In this document: positions 55,301 to 64,000 of the stretch, in pieces | How the letters are laid out: the number at the start of each line of letters is the position of its first letter | Numbering within the stretch: position 1 is the stretch's first letter | NCBI GenBank assembly: GCA_035578175.1 | Contig: JAQMRL010000005.1 | Coordinates: forward strand, 58,323,722 to 58,387,721 | Length of the DNA: 64,000 nucleotides | Direction: 5' to 3' | From: Catonia carolina | Lineage: Eukaryota; Arthropoda; Insecta; Hemiptera; Achilidae | The notes under the pieces: model-generated | Databases searched by the model: none | What the model was told of the DNA's origin: nothing | Seen by the model: only the letters and a program-made list of their open reading frames with translations | Translations under genes and position numbers: made by a program

Positions 55301-58300
55301 TCCTTCATAAATTCGCGGTGTCTAACACGACGTTCATCCGTCCATTTTGCCCTAGGTCTCTTCGGATTGACTGCAACACTGAAGATTGAATACAACTCTG
55401 CTAAATTGTACTTTATCATGAACCATCCTAAAAAAGGTGTGCACTGTGAAACACTTATAGATCGTAAATTTTCATAACCACTCTGAGATTTGCAATGGTA
55501 CTGATAAGTGAGCCTGAAGCAGCAAGCACACTAGACACATTTCTTTACGTCATGTCTCTATAAAGCTCGGAGACAGTTGGAGACATGACATGACAAAAGA
55601 GTGTAAAGTCACACACTAAATGCATCTCTTTCAATCTACGAGTAGTTTTGACTTGTCTTACCCTCCCATAGAGTCATCACTCTTCGTTTGAAACTGTAGT
55701 GGTGGTTGTTTCCTCATAGTTTTTAAAGTTAATTTTGTTATTTTACTTTATTGGAATTGCACCATGAATTTTTCTTCTAATGAGGAACTCCTGGTAATAG
55801 CGAAGATTGAAGATGAGGAAGAGAAAAAAGGAAAACAATGTTTATGGGTTCATAACACTCAACATTAATGGGTTCACGCACTCAATTAATAAATTAAGTG
55901 CATGTGAGGCGGGTCATAGCAAAACTGGCTAAGTGCATTTTTTTTAAAAAGTGCTTTTAGGTTGGTAAACTGATCATTGTCTAAAGTTGTACACATAAAC
56001 ATATGGTATTTGTGCCAAAACTGTCTATTTGTAATTTAAATTTAATATAGAAATACGGTAGTTGTAGCAAAACTTGCCTTTTACGACAACACTGTTGCTG
56101 CAAAACTCGCTTTTTGAATGCAGCCAATAGGATGCCGCCTTTAGTGTCACGTGACTACCTGTTCTATTTACGAGTGCGTGTTCTTCAGTGGTTGTGTTAT
56201 TTCAGAATAATATCATAATAATAACATTATTTTATAGAAAAATGATTAAAAATGATAGATTTAAACGATTGCTCTACACTTCGCCTTTGTGCAGATGGAT
56301 GTGGCGGGCAAAATCGAAACTCGATGATGACATTATGTATGTGCTCTTATTTTCTTTTGAACATCGCTCCACAAAATGTTAATCAGTTAGAAATTATCTA
56401 CCCAGTACCTGGACATTCATTTCTTCCTGCTGACAGAGTGTTTGGGAGAATTGAAAAGGAAGTGAAAAAAATTCCTGTCATTTCCAACCCTGATCAGTAC
56501 ATTGATATATTTAAAAGACATGGTACAGTGTCTAAGATGGAGACTGATCTTACAGTCTTCGACTGGAAGGAGTTAACCGAATTGTACCTCAAACCCACCA
56601 AAAATTGGCATTTTCGGTTCTCTCAGGCCAAACGTTTTGTTTTAAAACGGGGACAGAATAACAATACAGTAACAGTCACAGGTGAATGGTCCTATAATAG
56701 TAACACAGGAGCTGACAAATCTGTTATCAGAAAAGGGAAAAAACTTAAGGAAGCTGTGCTCACAGAAATCAACCGTGGATGCCCAGTGAAAGAAGCAAAA
56801 CTCAAAGACGTCAAGAAACTTCTTGAAAAACACTACGGAGTCAGTAATTGGATGAATCTTCCTGAGAATGACTTTTTGAAGAATGTGCTGCAGACTAAGA
56901 ATATCATGCCAGATGACACACCAGAAGAACACTACTGCGAAGAACGTGCAGAAGAAGAAACAGAACTCTTGGTTTAAAAAAAGCTTATAATATAAAACTT
57001 TTTTTTTAATATTTAACATACTTTTACAGTGTCAATAAATAATCAATAAATTTGTTTACATAAAATTCACTTAGTTTTATTTGCGATGCAAGGTGTGTTA
57101 CTACAGCAAAACTTGTCTTTTTCAATTTATGTTGTTGCAAAACTAGTCATTTGAGTTTTGTTGTGTCAAAACTAGCTAAGTGCAGTTTTAAAATCATTAT
57201 AATTAATTAAAATGATTACCAATATGTTACAGACTGTTTCCATTACTACTTAAAAGAAGATATTAATGAAAAAATATTATTAGCTACCTCTTTTTAACAC
57301 TTGCATAGTCAATACAAGTTTTTTGCCTCTGCTGAAAAATTACATAACTTGCACTTAGCCAGTTTTGCTATGACCCGCCTCATGTATACTGTACATATCT
57401 CAGATAGGGCAAGAGAAAGTAAAAAATATATATCCACAAACCAAGTAATGAATCAGTAAAAAAGTAATACAAAATTTGGAACCTACCGATGAGACATTGA
57501 GCTCTTTCATGAAAGTTATTAATCTCTTCATCTTTCCACCACCTATGTAAATTGCCATATTTATCAAATATTCGACCTTTATCATCAAATCCATGAGTAA
57601 TTTCATGACCAATCACAACTCCAATGCCACCATAATTAAGACTTTTTGGAAAATGTCTGTGGTAAAATGGTGGTTGTAAAATACCAGCTGGAAACACTGT
57701 GAACATAATAAGGAAAAAAGAATTTAACAATTCTCTGATCTCTGAATTAAAACAATTTATTCAACCAGTATAAAGTTATTTTTAATTTTGTTAAATAACA
57801 TCAATCGGGAGGAATATTAATTAGTGGTGGTGAACATACACCAGTGGGTATTGATATCTTTTCTTGTTTAAGAATTCTACAGCTATTGCTGTCTACTTTA
57901 CATACTTTAAGTGGGGATACTACTGCTGCAACCGCATCTTCCCTCTCAATCTCCAAGTCGGTCTGTTCCACCAGTCCTCCTTCTCCAGCCCTCTCTGCTG
58001 CATAACCTCTCTCACCCCTTTTTCCCAAGTTTTGCAGAGTCTATCTCTCTTCCTCCGTGCAACTGGCTAGCAGTTAAAGATTTTTTACACCAACTTTCCT
58101 CTTCCTTCTGAGGTACATGACATACCAAACCAATTATCTTTTTTCTGTCTTTTCCACAATATCATCCACTTCCACTCAAGCATTTGCTTCTTAATTTCTC
58201 ACATGATTTAGCTGAGAGATTCTACAACCTCTCATATAATCCATCTCCACACCATTCAGCCTATTCTTGTTCTTCCTACTAATTTCCCAACATTCTGCCC

Positions 58301-61300
58301 TGTAAGTCATCATTGAATCCACTGCTGATTGGCAAATTATCTTCTTCATTTTTATTTTTATTTTTGAAAGCCACAGTATTGAATTTAGTCTATTCGTAGT
58401 AGCCCTGGACCGGATGTCTCTTTCACTCGATCATTCCCCTGTAATAAGTTTATTGCAGTCTTCCTTCCCTTAACCAGATCCTTCATTCACCCCTATTTTC
58501 CCTATCAACATACTTCAGCCTCTTTACAGTATAACCACATCCATCGTGTCCCTCCATGATCTTCATGGCCTGCCCTTCCTTCTTCTTTCCCCTGTACTCC
58601 AAACTGTTACCTTATGACTTTATCTGGCCTCCACTCTTAAGACATAACTGTACCATAGCAACTGCTTCTCCATATGTTCTTTTACAAAAGCTGGTTTTTT
58701 AAATCTCCGATAGGCCATAAATAAAAGATGCATGAATATGAAAAAAAAATTTTATTACTAAAAGTTATGTACACTTATGGCTACTTTTCTATATAATCCA
58801 TCTTAACGATTGAGGCATTTGTCATACCTGTGAGCAAGCTTTACAATAGCCTCTTCATAAAATGTTGCCCGCAATTAATTTAGATGAGTCATGAGGCTTT
58901 TCATTAGTTTGGAAGCACTGCCCTCCTAGCCACTTCTTCAGTTCAGGGAAAAGATGAATGTCACTCGGTGCTAGGTTGGAACTGTATGGCAGATAATCAA
59001 AAATGTCCAATTGAAATTGCTTAAGAAGTCATTGGGTTGCACCAGAACTGTGAGGACGGGCTTTGTCATGGATCAGAACAATTCCAGAAGTCAGAATAAT
59101 TCTTCTTTTATTTTTAATGGCTCTCCATAAAATTCACTACAAATAAAACTACATTAATCGTGGTTTCCGGCTTCATGAATTCCACAAGAAACAGAACAAG
59201 GAGCAAAGAAGATAACATCAAGACTTATTTAAATTCAATGGTGGAAACTTTTTATGAAGGCAGTATTGGAAAGCTTGTCCACGGTTATGACAAATGTCTC
59301 GATTGTCAAGGTGATTATATCAAAAAGCAGTACAATAAATGTATGTAACTTTTAGTAATAAAACATTTTTTTATATTCACTTGTCTTACATACGCTCTAT
59401 CAGAGGTTGAAAAAAAAACAGCCCTCATACATCCTTTTTCTAATTTACTCATTTGTTACTTCATCTAATCTGGACGAACAACAGCACCTATGCCAGTACT
59501 CCATTCCTGTTCTTGTTGTTTATGAATCATACATCTGCACCATAAGTCATAATGCTTCATATTAGGGAGTTGTACTCTTAAGTTTTTTAGTCTTGATACT
59601 TAAATGCTTATTCCGTAATACTGGATCTGGTTGTACTTTTGGTAATACTTTTTCTTGCTTGTTCGAGTTTGTTGTTAATATCCTACTTGTTGTGGCATTC
59701 TGCATCAGAGTAAACTCCAGATATTTGAATTTATCGGTACCCATGATTCGTAAATTATCTTGAATTTCTAGATTTCCTGGAGGTTGCTCTACAATTGCCA
59801 CGTATTCTGTTTCCCCAAAATAGATCTCCAGGTCTGATTTCTGGTACTCGTCTTTCAGTTTTCTCAAAATATAGCTGAGGTCCTCCTCATCTTGGGCAAC
59901 AACAACTTGTCGTTGGTAAAACACAAGGTGAACAGATATTCTTTTCTAACTGGCACTCCCATTCTTTGTCATTCCAGTTTCTAGGTCTTAAAAGTTTACT
60001 TATGTAAAAAATTCAGTGTAATACATTGATCAAATTAAGTTTCCTTTCTTTTTGGTTTTGTGTTCCACTGTGTTATACATTAATGCTAATGCAGACGATA
60101 CAGCATGATACATGAAAATGAACAACGGAACTTGAAAACGAAACGAAGCAATAATTATTTACGGAGTAGAATGTAAACAAATCAGTAGGAGAAACAGAAA
60201 TAGGCTGAATGTAGTGGATATGGATTATTTGAGAAGAACTTGAAGAATCTCTGAGCTGAAAGATGTGAGAAATGAAGTAAGGGCTTGAGCCGAGGTGCAC
60301 GATACAATTATAGAAAGGACAGAAAAAAGACAATTGCTTTGGTATGTCATGCACATTGAATGGAAGAGGAAAGGTGGCCAAAAAGAATCTTGAACTACCT
60401 ACCAACCACTTGGAAGAAGAGAGGTAGACCCTGCAGAACTTGGGAAAAAGGGGTGAGAGAGGTTATGCAGCAGAGAGGGTTAGAGGAGAAGGACTGGTAG
60501 AACAGACCAAGGTGGAGATTGAGGTACAGGATGTGGCAGCAGCTGAAGATCCCCCCTTACAGTAAAGTAAGTAACTTGAAAACAACCCCATTTATAATTT
60601 TCAAATGTTCATCTGGCAACAAGATAGCGCTCTAGTTCACGTTGGATAGAAGAAAGTAATATACAATATATCGTATATTGCTTCTTTTCAAAAAGTGCTA
60701 TAAATTAATATGAAATATCTCATTTTTCTCAATTGTTTTTTATTACTACTTGTTTCTAGTAATTTGAAGTACTTTTCTAATTCACAATAATAGTTTGATT
60801 GGTAAATTAGACAAATGAAACCTTAAAAACTAAAATTTGAGAAGCTTACTTATCTGATTCTTATTTCTGCTGTAATAAGCATTGACCACTGCTGGTGGAG
60901 TATTCCAAACGGATTTATTAACTGGTGTTCCAAGATGTCCTTGCTCAACTCTTGTTAGATGTCTCAAAATATTTAAAGTATTTTCAAAATATTTTTCTGG
61001 ATTAATTTTCACCTAAAACAAAACTTCTACGAATAAATTACATAATTATATTATAACAAAATCTTACTATTTAAAAAAAATATAAAGTCACTGACTGCAA
61101 CATAGTGATAGGATATTCCTTTAAAAATTATTTGAATAATTCTCTTTTTTTAGCTTTTACAGCCTCGTACAATCACTTTAGTCCAATACCTGGGCCAGTC
61201 CATTCTGTAATCCGTTCTTCTTATTCCCAAAGCGTGTAAGTGGTGTAAGTGATTCTTGCTTTTTTCTTTTTGCCCACACCTTTTTGAGGTGTTCTAACCT

Positions 61301-63826
61301 TTGGCACAATGTCCTCGTACGAATACGCCCTGTTAGATTCCTTTCTAGTTTTAGACTCCTCGTCCGAATACGCCCTGTTAGATTCCTTTCTAGTTTTAGA
61401 CTCAAATGTTATCATATTAGTTTTAATTAGCTCATCATATTTTTCAGATTTTGTAATCAATTCCTTCTTTGAAATTTTCAATTCTTCCATGTCCTGTTGG
61501 ACTTCCTTTATCCATTATGGTTTTGTTGTTCTTTCCAGAAAAAGTTGATTATTTAAGTTAGCAAGTCTGGTGTTTTCTGTTCTAAGTAGGTGCTCAAATA
61601 ATGAAATTCTTTTGTTCCTGAAGAATTTTTTTTATCAGGGTTATTATCTTATACACTTCTTCATTTGAGATTATCCTCCACTGTCCTATGTTTTACTTGT
61701 TCATGCATTTCTGACTACCCTACTCTCTATTTTTTCGATCCTTTCTACTTCTCAAATTTTATATGGTCCAAAGAGAGCCTTGCTCTTGTAATGTACTTCT
61801 GGGAGAATTCTCTTTTATTAGACTATTTTGAAAAATATTTCAATGAAGGTGCAAAATAAACTATGAATAATTCGGTTACCAAATAAAGAAAATAATTTCA
61901 CTGTTATCATTCATTATCATAATAATAATAAATACGAATAATAATAAATAATAAATAAATTAGAATAATAATAAACGACGTAAGCCTGGGGAAAGCCTGT
62001 GAAATAAATCAAATATTTTTAATGTTTGCCCTCAACAGGCAAGTGGAGTGTTTAATTTTTCACACTCGATCTGCTAGTTCCACAGCTACAAAAAATTACT
62101 TTGTTTTTTATCACATGGTCAGCCAATTATATGAGTGAAACAAGAACAGAAGAGGTAGAGGTGTAAAAGGCACTGTCAGATTTATCTCCTCTGAGAGTAA
62201 TGATTTGCATCATTATACAGCTAGGCCCTGTGGTGAATGAAATAACGGTGTCATTTGCATGGTGGAAAATAGATGCTTTTAGAGAGCCAGGCATGCTGAT
62301 AAGTATACTTTTCTACTCGGTGAGAAAGGCAAGTAAACACCCAATTTAACAATTATAGCCACTGAAAGTAACATGAGTGTCAATACTACAGAGCAAACAG
62401 TTTGTGTAAATGGAATGCGTGTTTCATCTTCGGTTATTGAACCCATTTATTTGTATTTCACTATTAGTTGGATTACTCCATTTTACATAATATGTTTCTA
62501 AATTACTCGATCAAGGTGTCACAGAAATGTTCAAAGAAAATATCGCAGAAGACTTTTAGAGTGGAGAGTCTAGAAGGCAAATAAGAATTATGTTTTTAAC
62601 AAACAGTAGTAGCATATTGCTTCCCTCCACAAGCTGACTCTAGTCAGTGAAGCCATGTACTCCCTTAAAGCTTCTCCACATTTTTCATTTACTATTTCAT
62701 TTTTTACTTTCTCTTGCCTATATGTATATATAGGAAGGAAAGTATTGTTTTCATGTCGATTTTTCGAAATCGAGTTTTCTCCGGATCTGCACGTTTTCAG
62801 ACCCCCTGAACCTAAAAAACAAGTTTTAAGCAATTGGTCTGTGTGTGTGTCTGTAAACAAAATATCTCAAGAATGGAACATCGTATGAACTTAAAACTTG
62901 AAGCTTAAGTTAGATACTATTACTGGACCCGACACGAACATTTTCATCAAAATCGGTCAACCGGAAGTAGTAGTTTATTCGTGTAATTTTTCACTTTTAC
63001 AAGATATGGTAGGCGCCATGTCTGCTGAAATCTTGGAGAGGCTGTTTTCATGTAAAAATTTTGTTTTTTTTTTTATTTTACAGCAAACATTTTTTTATGT
63101 ACCCCTTAGTTTAGTGGTAATTAGCAATTTTCTGTTTTTTTTCCCACGAATACGTGTGAAAAATCGGTTTTTTTTTAGATTTCAGCCTTAGTTTGCATTT
63201 TACGACAAAAGTGTATAGGATCAAATTTATAGGAAATTAAAAGATTAGCCTACAACTTTTATTTAGAGCATTTTTCTCTACAGAGCTTAGTATTGCATGA
63301 AAGAGTGATTTTCCGTATTTTTAAACCAAACTGAAGTTGATTTTCATTTGCATCTTTCACTCATGATTAATATTAGGTTATGTTTTTGGGGGTTAGTTCT
63401 TTTGTTTATTTCGAAGTTTTATTACTAATGTTAGGTTATATTGTAAAGTATTTGCATTGGCAAGAAAAAATTGTGTGTGTGTTTCACACCAGATTTTTTT
63501 GGCTTAAGCATGTCATGAAATGTGAGAATCAATTAATAACAGATGTACATAAAATTTGTGCTCATCAAAATGTTTTTGTATTTCATACTGTAGATCCCAC
63601 TTGCAAGGAAATAATAATTTTAAAAAAATGAAAAAGAAAAGCAACTTACATCTTTATACCTGTCATTAAGTATTTTTGGTACTAAAATGAAGTCAGGGTA
63701 TCCAACTTTTAATATCATAGTGTTCACCTTATCTGTTGCCAGCATTTTGGTCTCGTCTCCAATCCAATTTGTCAGTTGAAGAATTTCATTGAACGATTGT
63801 TGAATTTCTTTTGTCATTGTTAACGT
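52295..63826 (-). CDS. Gene 2: neprilysin-like M13 paralogue, last six exons (5' part outside window)
   Basis: Minus-strand exons in transcript order: 63650-63826, 60850-61012, 57487-57696, 54782-54888, 53421-53614, 52295-52394. All introns are GT-AG and phases match gene 1 exactly. The protein part carries NAYY, HEITH, GENIAD, VHSPGKY and C-terminal CSVW, so the visible catalytic half looks intact. Exon lengths equal those of gene 1 (177, 163, 210, 107, 100) except exon 13 (194 against 182). It points toward gene 1, with the two stop codons about 8.4 kb apart, which suggests an inverted tandem duplication. The N-terminal half must lie beyond base 64000, so whether it is secreted or membrane-anchored cannot be seen. 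Confidence 0.95.
52815..52865 (-). ncRNA. Decayed hammerhead-ribozyme copy
   Basis: Minus strand reads CTGATGT TGGTGGATGCACC GAAACATATAAG. Same architecture as the 39.7-kb motif but the core A9 is T and stem III is weakened. Presumably inactive. In gene 2 intron upstream-flank DNA just past its last exon pair. Confidence 0.6.
53084..53235 (+). mobile_element. SINE family A, degenerate
   Basis: Plus-strand head GGCCGCATTCATGACCTCTA, B-box-like GGATTTGATTACC, tail TTGCCACTAATAACCAAAAT. Confidence 0.5.
53421..53614 (-). CDS. Gene 2 exon equivalent to exon 13 (HSPG)
   Basis: Acceptor aaattttccag, donor ACAG|GTAACA. Encodes [40 protein letters not shown] and TAVHSPGKY. It has four more residues than gene 1 (STGNYYDDD against PLEDD), which makes a useful diagnostic indel between paralogues. 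Confidence 0.96.
53690..54260 (-). mobile_element. LINE remnant, extreme C-terminus and 3' region
   Basis: Minus frame [20 protein letters not shown] then [13 protein letters not shown], the W..DV..........D.......R..W type ending of LINE ORF2. In gene 2 intron between its HSPG and GENIAD exons. Confidence 0.5.
54540..55120. repeat. Pyrimidine-rich direct duplication flanking a gene 2 exon
   Basis: About 90 bp near 54594-54684 (TTCTATTTCTTCCTC ... ACATTCTTTTTTTTTACGTT then GGGGGGAT) recurs at 55021-55117 with ACGTTTCAGGGGGAT. The copies lie on either side of the GENIAD exon (54782-54888). Confidence 0.7.
54782..54888 (-). CDS. Gene 2 exon equivalent to exon 12 (GENIAD)
   Basis: Acceptor tgttttag, donor AGG|GTGAGT. 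Encodes [20 protein letters not shown] then [16 protein letters not shown]. Too short for ordinary ORF calling; found by homology to gene 1. Confidence 0.97.
55250..55375 (-). pseudogene. ORF end with MKEYWRNKR motif
   Basis: Minus frame [20 protein letters not shown] then NKRNGGNSS and stop. Resembles the RMKKYWA.KK ends at 20.4 and 61.2 kb; may be the same element protein family. Confidence 0.35.
55906..57381 (+). mobile_element. DNA transposon with perfect 32-bp TIRs and ATGT duplication
   Basis: TIRs 55906-55937 and 57350-57381 are exact inverted repeats (GAGGCGGGTCATAGCAAAAC TGGC...). ATGT at 55902-55905 and 57382-57385. Subterminal GCAAAACT(T/A)G motifs recur several times on both sides (about 56000-56110 and 57090-57180), in the same orientation. 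Encodes the protein at 56252-56977. In gene 2 intron between the HEITH and GENIAD exons. Perfect TIRs imply recent insertion. Confidence 0.88.
56252..56977 (+). CDS. Transposon protein with ADGCGGQN motif (DUF7869-like), truncated
   Basis: 241 codons to TAA. Contains [17 protein letters not shown] and [20 protein letters not shown], blocks typical of a widespread insect transposon-borne protein family (domain name from memory, DUF7869; RNase-H-like fold proposed). D of ADGCGGQN and D of LPADR are candidate catalytic residues. The C-terminal third is basic then acidic ([12 protein letters not shown]). The usual protein begins well before this motif, so this is an internally deleted copy; an acceptor-like TTTGTGCAG precedes the motif, so the real exon may start near 56293. 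Confidence 0.65.
   Translation: MIDLNDCSTLRLCADGCGGQNRNSMMTLCMCSYFLLNIAPQNVNQLEIIYPVPGHSFLPADRVFGRIEKEVKKIPVISNPDQYIDIFKRHGTVSKMETDLTVFDWKELTELYLKPTKNWHFRFSQAKRFVLKRGQNNNTVTVTGEWSYNSNTGADKSVIRKGKKLKEAVLTEINRGCPVKEAKLKDVKKLLEKHYGVSNWMNLPENDFLKNVLQTKNIMPDDTPEEHYCEERAEEETELLV
57487..57696 (-). CDS. Gene 2 exon equivalent to exon 11 (HEITH)
   Basis: Acceptor gttcacag, donor ATCG|GTAGGT. Encodes [20 protein letters not shown] and [20 protein letters not shown]. Seven substitutions against gene 1 in about 71 residues; zinc site intact. Confidence 0.98.
57800..58690 (-). mobile_element. LINE remnant, C-terminal region
   Basis: Minus frames: [15 protein letters not shown] [20 protein letters not shown], and farther right the thumb region ([19 protein letters not shown]). 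Same family as 60060-60560 and 53690-54260. Many stops. Confidence 0.55.
58691..59421. mobile_element. Mariner-like foldback element
   Basis: Ends CTGGTTTTTTAAATCTCCGATAG and, inverted, CTATCAGAGGTTGAAAAAAAAACAG. The plus strand has a transposase C-terminus ([32 protein letters not shown]), and the left arm repeats the same 3' end in antisense. Left middle has antisense [15 protein letters not shown] (D.HLF..LK.WLGG block). No complete gene. Confidence 0.75.
59520..59990 (-). mobile_element. LINE RT palm fragment
   Basis: Minus frame [60 protein letters not shown]: the ADD-containing RT block with YLG-like motif, truncated before FADD. Confidence 0.7.
60060..60560 (+). mobile_element. LINE C-terminal fragment
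   Basis: Plus frames read through stops: [28 protein letters not shown] and ERLCSREG, echoing the minus-strand piece at 57800-58030. The two form an inverted pair about 2 kb apart. Confidence 0.5.
60850..61012 (-). CDS. Gene 2 exon equivalent to exon 10 (NAYY)
   Basis: Acceptor ttgttttag, donor ATAA|GTAAGC, identical donor hexamer to gene 1. Encodes [20 protein letters not shown] and [19 protein letters not shown]. Substrate-binding NAYY is kept. Confidence 0.97.
61160..61520 (-). pseudogene. Repeated small ORF (coiled-coil, KKYWA-type end) with a 45-bp tandem duplication
   Basis: Minus frame [20 protein letters not shown], then two copies of [12 protein letters not shown](D/Y)E. The 45-bp unit GAATACGCCCTGTTAGATTC... 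is present twice at about 61320-61406. Related to 1700-1965 and 20340-20640. Confidence 0.5.
61915..61985. repeat. AAT-rich microsatellite
   Basis: Interrupted (ATA/AAT)n run. Confidence 0.8.
62030..62345 (-). repeat. Family C repeat
   Basis: Reverse complement of family C, beginning AACAGGCAAGTGGAGTG and ending in CTCGGTGAGAAAGGCAAG; the 5' end of the family is missing. 62346-62700 shows nothing recognised. Confidence 0.7.
62705..63510 (+). repeat. Family D repeat, best full-length copy
   Basis: Starts TTACTTTCTCTTGCCTATAT, ends GCATTGGCAAGAAAAAATTG then TGTTTCACACCAGATTTTTT. Ends are short inverted repeats. The internal GTCTGTGTGTGTGTCTG at about 62837 is the seed position of the 476-bp (CA)n tract in the copy at 30930-33227. 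Confidence 0.85.
63650..63826 (-). CDS. Gene 2 exon equivalent to gene 1 exon 9
   Basis: Acceptor ggtgttttacag on the minus strand and donor GAT|GTAAGT. Encodes [20 protein letters not shown] and [20 protein letters not shown]. 177 bp as in gene 1; about 11 substitutions in 59 residues. Confidence 0.96.
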
Positions 63827-64000
63827 CTGTAAAACACCAATTATATTAATGTAAAATCCTATGGCAGGCCACTCTTAAAATATGCCAGAAAATGTTCAGT
63901 TTAAATTTCAGCAATTTATTACTTTTTTAATTTTAACTTAATAATATGATACATGTAAATAATAGCAATTATTTTAGTTCAAGTTCTTACAATTCAAAAC

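Noticed and set aside
62588..62888. Open frames on both strands with peptide text like [19 protein letters not shown]
   Set aside because: The same text appears at 8849-9115 because both are family D repeat; frames are not conserved between copies.

Overview
This is an AT-rich, intron- and transposon-rich eukaryotic window, almost certainly from an arthropod and probably an insect. The Hemiptera are a guess from the style of the repeats and are not proven. Nothing prokaryotic or organellar is visible. The only host genes I can support are two members of the M13 (neprilysin-like) zinc metallopeptidase family, lying tail to tail. Everything else is intron or intergenic DNA filled with SINEs, decayed LINEs and class II elements.

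Gene 1 (+, 11591-43919) is complete in 14 exons. Exons 2-14 were placed by splice-site and codon-phase agreement, and all phases close. The model gives about 874 aa. It has a signal peptide in exon 1, an unusual N-terminal extension of about 190 aa with three cysteines and a basic stretch (exons 2-3), then a full M13 domain: VDPCDDFYKYACG, NAYY, HEITH, GENIAD, HSPG and the terminal CSVW. Gene 2 (-, 63826 to 52295, cut by the right window edge) has the last six exons of a close paralogue. Exons 9, 10, 11, 12 and 14 have exactly the same lengths as in gene 1, and exon 13 is 12 bp longer. The two stop codons are about 8.4 kb apart, separated by transposons. This looks like an inverted tandem duplication.

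Layout. 0-11.5 kb: repeats only (SINEs, a frequent ~1 kb repeat called family D here, hairpin repeats). 11.6-43.9 kb: gene 1, whose introns hold two TTAA-flanked piggyBac-like MITEs (one in an intron, one just downstream), several foldback elements of Tc1/mariner type, LINE remnants, a 476-bp uninterrupted (CA)n tract grown inside a family D repeat, a tandem duplication that copies the exon 8 splice acceptor, and a 12-bp-TSD insertion carrying two inverted hammerhead-ribozyme motifs. 44-52.3 kb: piggyBac-like MITE, pogo/Tigger remnant with a SINE inserted in it, and a nearly full-length but broken non-LTR retrotransposon. 52.3-64 kb: gene 2, whose introns contain a decayed hammerhead copy, an apparently young DNA transposon with perfect 32-bp TIRs and a 4-bp ATGT duplication encoding a protein with an ADGCGGQN motif, a mariner-like foldback and several LINE pieces.

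The strongest non-gene themes are (1) hammerhead-ribozyme motifs of the Penelope/retrozyme kind, (2) repeated independent class II elements in which the 3' end of the element, including the transposase C-terminus, is present as a head-to-head inverted copy, and (3) clear nested insertions with target-site duplications that give a relative chronology. No CRISPR array, operon, rRNA or functional tRNA gene is seen; tRNA-like stretches all belong to dispersed SINEs.
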